A stretch of 64,000 bases of DNA from Halococcus qingdaonensis (GTDB lineage Archaea; Halobacteriota; Halobacteria; Halobacteriales; Halococcaceae), in the NCBI RefSeq assembly GCF_024508235.1, contig NZ_CP101943.1:2143112-2207111 (forward strand), given 5' to 3'. Position 1 is the stretch's first letter. Each line of letters begins with the position of its first letter. Positions 60,013 through 64,000 of the stretch are shown here, one piece after another. A program made the position numbers and the translations under genes. The notes beneath the pieces are model-generated. The model was not told the origin of the DNA, made no database searches, and saw only the letters and a program-made list of their open reading frames with translations.

Positions 60013-61803
60013 TCAGTCTGTGCCCCAGACATCCGCGAGCGGGTGGTCGTCCGGGTTCGATCGGCCGCTCTGTCGTCCCGATCGATGTGAATCGCCACCG
60101 CCGCTGGAATCGGCGCTGCCGGCACTCGCCGCATCCGGATCGAACGCCGGTAGCTGTGGACTGCTTATCCGATCGACCTGGGCGGCGAACCAGTCGGGCA
60201 TCGCACCGCGCGAGCGCCCGAACAGATCGAGCAGACTCGAATCGGCGAGATACGTCCGCCCGAAATCGTCGGGCGAGCGCACGACGCGGCCACAGGCCTG
60301 GATGACGGTCTTGAGTGCCGTGCGGTAGTACCAGCCCCACTGGCCCTCTTCGAGCCGGCGGGCGACGCGCGAATCGCGCGTGTTCGGATACGGAGCCTTG
60401 CAGAGCACCTGCCAGCGCGCGCGGTCGCCGGCCAGATCGAGCGCCTCCTCCATCTTCACCGAGACGAACAGTTCGGGATCGTCCGTCGCGAGCCACGAAC
60501 TCAGCTGTGCGTCTCTGTCGTCGCTGTCGTGCGTTCTGATGCGCCCATCGGCCCCGAACTCCCGAAGTCGGTCGGCGAGGCGCTCGGCGATCGCGTAGGA
60601 GTGGGCGTGGACGATCCCCTTCTCGTCGTCGTGTTTCGCCAGCAGTCGAACGAGCAGCCGGGCGACTTCCGGGATCGTGTCGTCGCGGTGCTCGTAGGTC
60701 ATCTTCCCCTGGGTCACGTCGTACAGCGGACGGTTCTCGACCGGAAACGTGTGGGAGATGTCCACCAGCGCAGTCCTGTCGGGATCGAGACCCACGCCAC
60801 GACAGAACCCTTCTTTGTCGAGGATCGTCGCCGACAGCAGGGCGAACGTGTTGCCGCGCTCCCAGACGGTGTGGGTGAGATATCGCTCCGGCGCGAGCGG
60901 CTTGATCGTCACTGGGCTTCCCTCGCCCGCGCTGTCAACGACCCACGTGCTCGCGCTCGCCGGATCGCGGTAGTCCGAGACGAACCACTTCAGATTGGAG
61001 ATGAGCTCCTGCAGGCGATCGCGCTCGGTGACTTCGGCGATCGAGAGCTCGTCGGCCCCCACGAGAGTGTCTTTCCGGCGCGTGCAGACGTCGACGAGTC
61101 GGTCGGCGAACCGTGCAGCCGCCTCGGGACCGTCGATCTCGGGGATGGTAACCTCGTCCCAGACCGGGACCGTCGACGGGTGGAGATCGATCGTCGCGTA
61201 CATCTCGGCCCACTCGGCGAGCCCGTGGGCCTCGTCGATCACGACGACGTCGCGCTGGCCGAAGGACTCGGAGCCGGCGGTCTGCATGAAGTAGGCGAGC
61301 GTCATCGCCGCGATCGAGCGGTTCGAGGCGATAGCGCGATCGGAGAAGTACGGACAGCGATGGCGGATCGAGCAGTCGAAGCCGCTCTCGCGGGCGCACG
61401 GCGCGCGATCGACGGGGGTGTCGGTCTCGCCGGGCAGGAGACAGCTGTAGTTGCGCTTGCCACGGATGACCTGCAGATCCGAGAGGAGCGGGTCGGCGGC
61501 GACGTCGTCGAGCTGGGAGACCTGCGGGGTGGTGTAGTACGCGCCGATGGCGTCCTGGGGATCGGCCTCGTCGGGCTGGCGCGCACAGCCGGCGATGGCA
61601 CGGGCGAGCAGCGATTTCCCCGACCCTGTGGGCGCGCGCACGAGCACGACGTCGTTGTCCGATTCGAGCGCCTCACCGATCTTCCCAAGCGCTCGCTGCT
61701 GGTTGCCGCGATAGGAGGGAGCGGGAAACTCGGCGGTGAGGCGCGCGGGGTCCACACGAACGGAACTACTGTGCGGCACGTAAATCCTCCGAGCGATGCG
61801 CAT
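60013..61803 (-). CDS. Fe-S superfamily 2 DNA helicase (XPD/DinG/Rad3 type)
   Basis: A 596-residue helicase. Walker A APTGSGKSLLARA (about 57-69), DEAH box VVIDEAHGLAEW, and motif VI IQACGRVVRSPDDFGRTYLA. Between them four cysteines in the XPD iron-sulfur pattern: NYSC, APC, FDC and HRC (about 119-150). The last 40 residues are a Ser/Gly/Asp-rich tail. Several such helicases occur in haloarchaea; this one is shorter than classical XPD (about 650-720). Role in 5'-3' unwinding for repair is inferred from family. Confidence 0.87.
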   Translation of the reverse strand: MRIARRIYVPHSSSVRVDPARLTAEFPAPSYRGNQQRALGKIGEALESDNDVVLVRAPTGSGKSLLARAIAGCARQPDEADPQDAIGAYYTTPQVSQLDDVAADPLLSDLQVIRGKRNYSCLLPGETDTPVDRAPCARESGFDCSIRHRCPYFSDRAIASNRSIAAMTLAYFMQTAGSESFGQRDVVVIDEAHGLAEWAEMYATIDLHPSTVPVWDEVTIPEIDGPEAAARFADRLVDVCTRRKDTLVGADELSIAEVTERDRLQELISNLKWFVSDYRDPASASTWVVDSAGEGSPVTIKPLAPERYLTHTVWERGNTFALLSATILDKEGFCRGVGLDPDRTALVDISHTFPVENRPLYDVTQGKMTYEHRDDTIPEVARLLVRLLAKHDDEKGIVHAHSYAIAERLADRLREFGADGRIRTHDSDDRDAQLSSWLATDDPELFVSVKMEEALDLAGDRARWQVLCKAPYPNTRDSRVARRLEEGQWGWYYRTALKTVIQACGRVVRSPDDFGRTYLADSSLLDLFGRSRGAMPDWFAAQVDRISSPQLPAFDPDAASAGSADSSGGGDSHRSGRQSGRSNPDDHPLADVWGTD

Positions 61804-61844
61804 CGTCGGAGCGACGCAGACGGACCGGCCGTCACGGAGTCGCG

Positions 61845-62054
61845 CTATGCCTGCTCGTCGAGCGCCGCGACATCGTCAGCCCGTGGATTGTCCGGAAGTC
61901 GATCGATACAGTCGTAACAGAGGAAATGCTCCGAGTCGTCGGTAAACTCGAGCGTGAGGCCGCCGCTCTCGTCGCCGCCGAACGTCCAGAGGTTGGCGAC
62001 GCCGCCGGCGATCTGCACCGACCGCCCACAGCCGTCACACGGCTCGGTGGCCAT
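61845..62054 (-). CDS. Small zinc-ribbon protein, 69 aa
   Basis: A 69-residue protein with two CxxC pairs: PCDGCGRS (6-9) and LCYDCIDRLP (45-48), joined by a beta-rich segment (GGVANLWTFGG). It should bind one zinc. The length and pattern match a conserved haloarchaeal family (I think DUF7561, not certain). It follows the helicase direction but lies upstream of it, 41 bases away, so the two are probably co-transcribed. Confidence 0.78.
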   Translation of the reverse strand: MATEPCDGCGRSVQIAGGVANLWTFGGDESGGLTLEFTDDSEHFLCYDCIDRLPDNPRADDVAALDEQA

Positions 62055-62189
62055 GATTGCGATCGGGTGCGAGCGCGGATAGCACTTTCTCAACGATGAT
62101 GGTTTGAGGAGACCGGATTCGATGATCTGATCGGTTATCGTGACCGCCCGCACAGCACGACTGCTGACGACAATGAGAGACCGCACCCG

Positions 62190-62305
62190 TCCCGGACAGC
62201 CCACATACCTCCCCAACCGATTCGCTCGCTGCGTTCGCTTCGCTCACTTTGCTCGCTCATCCCTCGCGCGAGTCGCGCACCTTCGGTGCGCTCCCGCGCG
62301 CCACC
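62190..62305 (-). repeat. Intergenic hairpin cassette, copy F (truncated)
   Basis: On the minus strand: GAGGGATGAGCGAGCAAAGTG, AGCGAAGCGAACGCAGCGAG, then CGAATCGGTTGGGGAGGTATG and TGGGCTG, like copies A and E. Hairpins 1 and 2 and the T-tract end are missing. It lies in the 335-base gap between the zinc-ribbon and NAD(P)-binding genes, which otherwise contains only a possible TATA box (GATGTTAAAT near 62312) and no gene. Confidence 0.7.
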
Positions 62306-62389
62306 GCAACCGATGTTAAATCGAGGTGTTTCTGGATCGGTCGCTACCGTCGAGCGTGAACTTATGGCCCGTCCGCTCCTCGCGCCCAC

Positions 62390-63316
62390 ATGCGCGTTCT
62401 GGTCACCGGTGCGACGGGTTTCGTCGGCAGTCGGCTCGTGCCCGCACTCCTCGCGGCGGATCACGAGGTGGTCGTGCTCACCCGCGATGCCGACGGCTAC
62501 GACGGGCCGGCCGAGGACGTCCGCGAGGGCGACATCCTCGATGCGGGGAGCTTCGAGGGCGCTCTCGACGGGATCGAAGCGGCCTACTACCTCATCCACT
62601 CGATGGGTTCGGGCACCGACTTCGCCGCGCGCGATCGGAAGGCAGCGCACAACTTCCAGCGCGCGGCGAGCGGGGCCGGCGTCTCCCGGGTGATCTATCT
62701 CGGCGGGCTCGGCGAGACGCGCGAGCGGCTCTCGAAACACCTCCAGTCGCGCCGCGAGGTCGAGGCGATCCTCGAGAAGGGGTCGTTCGATCTCACGACG
62801 CTCCGGGCGGCGATCATCATCGGCGACGGCTCGTCGAGTTTCGCGATGGTCGAACAGCTCGTCCACCGCCTGCCCGTGATGGTCACGCCGACCTGGGTCC
62901 GTACCGAGTGCCAGCCGATCGCCATCGCCGACGTCGTGAGCTACCTCGTCGGCGTTCTCGACATCCCCGAGACGGCTGACGACACCTACGAGATCGGCGG
63001 CCCGGAGGTGCTCAGCTACCAGCAGCTGCTCCGGCGCACGGCCACGGTCGCGGGACGATCGCTCCACATCGTCCCGGTGCCGGTGCTCTCGCCGCAGCTC
63101 TCGGCCTACTGGGTCGATCTCGTCACCAGCGTCCCGAAATCGGTCGCTCACCCGCTGATTTTGGGGCTGAAAAACCGCGTCGTCGTCACCGACACACGTA
63201 TCGAGGAGCTGCTGCCGATCGAGCGCACGGAGTTCGAGACGGCCGTCGAGCGGGCGCTCGGCGTCGCAGCCGAGCCCGCGCCCGAACGCCCCGCCGAACG
63301 CGCGCGGGCGGACTGA
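62390..63316 (+). CDS. NAD(P)-binding SDR-a5/NDUFA9-like protein
   Basis: A 308-residue atypical short-chain dehydrogenase. The Rossmann motif VTGATGFVGSRLV (4-16) is GxxGxxG; YYLIHSMGSG follows, with an SKHLQSRREVEAIL segment in place of a Tyr-x-x-x-Lys pair, so ordinary SDR catalysis is unlikely. It resembles complex-I NDUFA9/YbjT-type sugar-nucleotide epimerase relatives. The substrate is unknown. Its stop overlaps the next start (TGATGA). Confidence 0.82.
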   Translation: MRVLVTGATGFVGSRLVPALLAADHEVVVLTRDADGYDGPAEDVREGDILDAGSFEGALDGIEAAYYLIHSMGSGTDFAARDRKAAHNFQRAASGAGVSRVIYLGGLGETRERLSKHLQSRREVEAILEKGSFDLTTLRAAIIIGDGSSSFAMVEQLVHRLPVMVTPTWVRTECQPIAIADVVSYLVGVLDIPETADDTYEIGGPEVLSYQQLLRRTATVAGRSLHIVPVPVLSPQLSAYWVDLVTSVPKSVAHPLILGLKNRVVVTDTRIEELLPIERTEFETAVERALGVAAEPAPERPAERARAD

Positions 63317-64000
63317 TGAGCGGCCCCGAGTTCGGCGAGACGTGGACCTACGAGAGTATCGTCGGCGCGCTCCCCGGCATCGAGGTCTCGACGACGCTCG
63401 CGCTCACGATCCAGCTCGGCGTCTTCGAGGTGGGCGTGATCGTGCTCGCCTGGTACTACGACCTCTGGAACGTCGCGCTCGCGGGGAGCGCCGCCGTCTT
63501 CGTCGCCGGCATCGGCTCGATCGAGATGGTCCGCGTCGCCCGGCGTATCCGCAGCGTCGAGATGCCGGGAGCCTATCGCCGACTGCTGTTCGGCTCGAAC
63601 ATGGAGGTCGTGTTGGCGGTACTGGCTTTCTGCGCGATGCTCACCTATCTGTTCGTGCCGAATCCCGCGAGCGGCCGCGCGCCGTTTCTCGATCGGCTTC
63701 TCGGGCCGAACCCACCGGTCCTGGTCGTCTACTTCCTGCTCATGGTGCTCTGGGACGTCTGCTATCGCATCGGTACGGGCTGGTGGGCGACGGTGACGGC
63801 CGTCTGGCGCTCCTACCGGTACGTCTTCGACGACGAGACCGCACGAACGTTACTGCGGGCCGACGTCGAGACGATCGCGTTCGGCCTCGTCCAGCTCCTG
63901 CTCGTGCCGTTCGTGCTCGACTACCCCGTCCTCCGTGCCGTGTTGCTCGCACACGTCTCGGCGGTGATCGTTGTGACGAGCGTCTCGCTGTGGTTGTTGT
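63316..64000 (+). CDS. Integral membrane protein (runs off window end)
   Basis: 228 codons are visible from ATG 63316 to the window edge. It has at least five hydrophobic segments (VSTTLALTIQLGVFEVGVIV, LAGSAAVFVAGIGSIEM, MEVVLAVLAFCAMLTYLFV, PPVLVVYFLLMVLWDV, TIAFGLVQLLLVPFVL). The start MSGPEFGETWTYESIVGALPG is polar and probably cytoplasmic. I recall a conserved haloarchaeal DUF family of this type (possibly DUF7530) but am not sure. Translation is coupled to the NAD(P)-binding gene. Confidence 0.7.
   Translation, partial: MSGPEFGETWTYESIVGALPGIEVSTTLALTIQLGVFEVGVIVLAWYYDLWNVALAGSAAVFVAGIGSIEMVRVARRIRSVEMPGAYRRLLFGSNMEVVLAVLAFCAMLTYLFVPNPASGRAPFLDRLLGPNPPVLVVYFLLMVLWDVCYRIGTGWWATVTAVWRSYRYVFDDETARTLLRADVETIAFGLVQLLLVPFVLDYPVLRAVLLAHVSAVIVVTSVSLWLL

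Overview
This GC-rich window reads as chromosome from a haloarchaeon (class Halobacteria). The proteins are strongly acidic. Many start codons sit about 25-28 bases downstream of a TATA-like element, as expected for leaderless transcripts. The marker genes are archaeal: A-type ATP synthase, RadA, OB-fold RPA, a double histone, ribosomal protein S19e, NMD3, SepF, a ubiquitin-like E1 (UbaA), a PGF-CTERM surface protein, squalene and isoprenyl-diphosphate synthases, and the archaeal aromatic entry enzymes. I cannot name the genus from sequence alone.

Layout. 0-7 kb: small proteins, a tRNA-Arg with an odd hairpin-rich 3' flank, the rpa2-histone-deacetylase block, the CCA enzyme and two tRNAs. 7-11 kb: a PGF-CTERM protein, UbaA, a corrinoid-binding protein and two small haloarchaeal proteins. 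10.6-19.6 kb: the whole ATP synthase operon on the minus strand in the order atpH-I-K-E-C-F-A-B-D, with an apparent break and internal promoter between atpI and atpK. 20-25 kb: a methyltransferase, a pilin, a divergent pair of envelope/regulatory proteins, and the electron transfer flavoprotein (ETF) pair. 25-31 kb: isoprenoid enzymes, S19e, a flippase-like membrane protein, ThiL and Cmi4. 31-33 kb: a biotin ECF transporter (bioY plus ATPase plus EcfT) behind a BirA-like operator. 33-42 kb: a large membrane Fe-S oxidoreductase that could take electrons from ETF to quinone, then HemB, a geranylgeranyl reductase, a YgfZ-like protein, small haloarchaeal proteins and SepF. 42-50 kb: RimI, a subtilase and the aromatic block (trpCBA, ADH synthase, DHQ synthase II), with two TGTACA boxes in front of trpC. 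50-56 kb: an aldo/keto reductase, RadA, PspAB, a complete recent IS1595-family insertion, HtpX and NMD3. 56-64 kb: a 27-residue membrane microprotein, two ion-coupled transporters, an Fe-S XPD/DinG-type helicase, a zinc-ribbon protein, an NAD(P)-binding protein and a truncated membrane protein.

The most unusual structure is a dispersed family of intergenic hairpin cassettes (six copies, about 115-325 bp). Their stems covary between copies while an 11-base loop (GAACGRAGTGA) is nearly constant. In four copies the end of the cassette puts a T5-T6 tract 3-8 bases after the stop codon of the neighbouring gene (cmi4, the MGMT-like gene, radA, htpX). A related hairpin pairs with, and partly duplicates, the 3' end of the tRNA-Arg gene. 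I consider this family the best candidate here for something not yet properly described.
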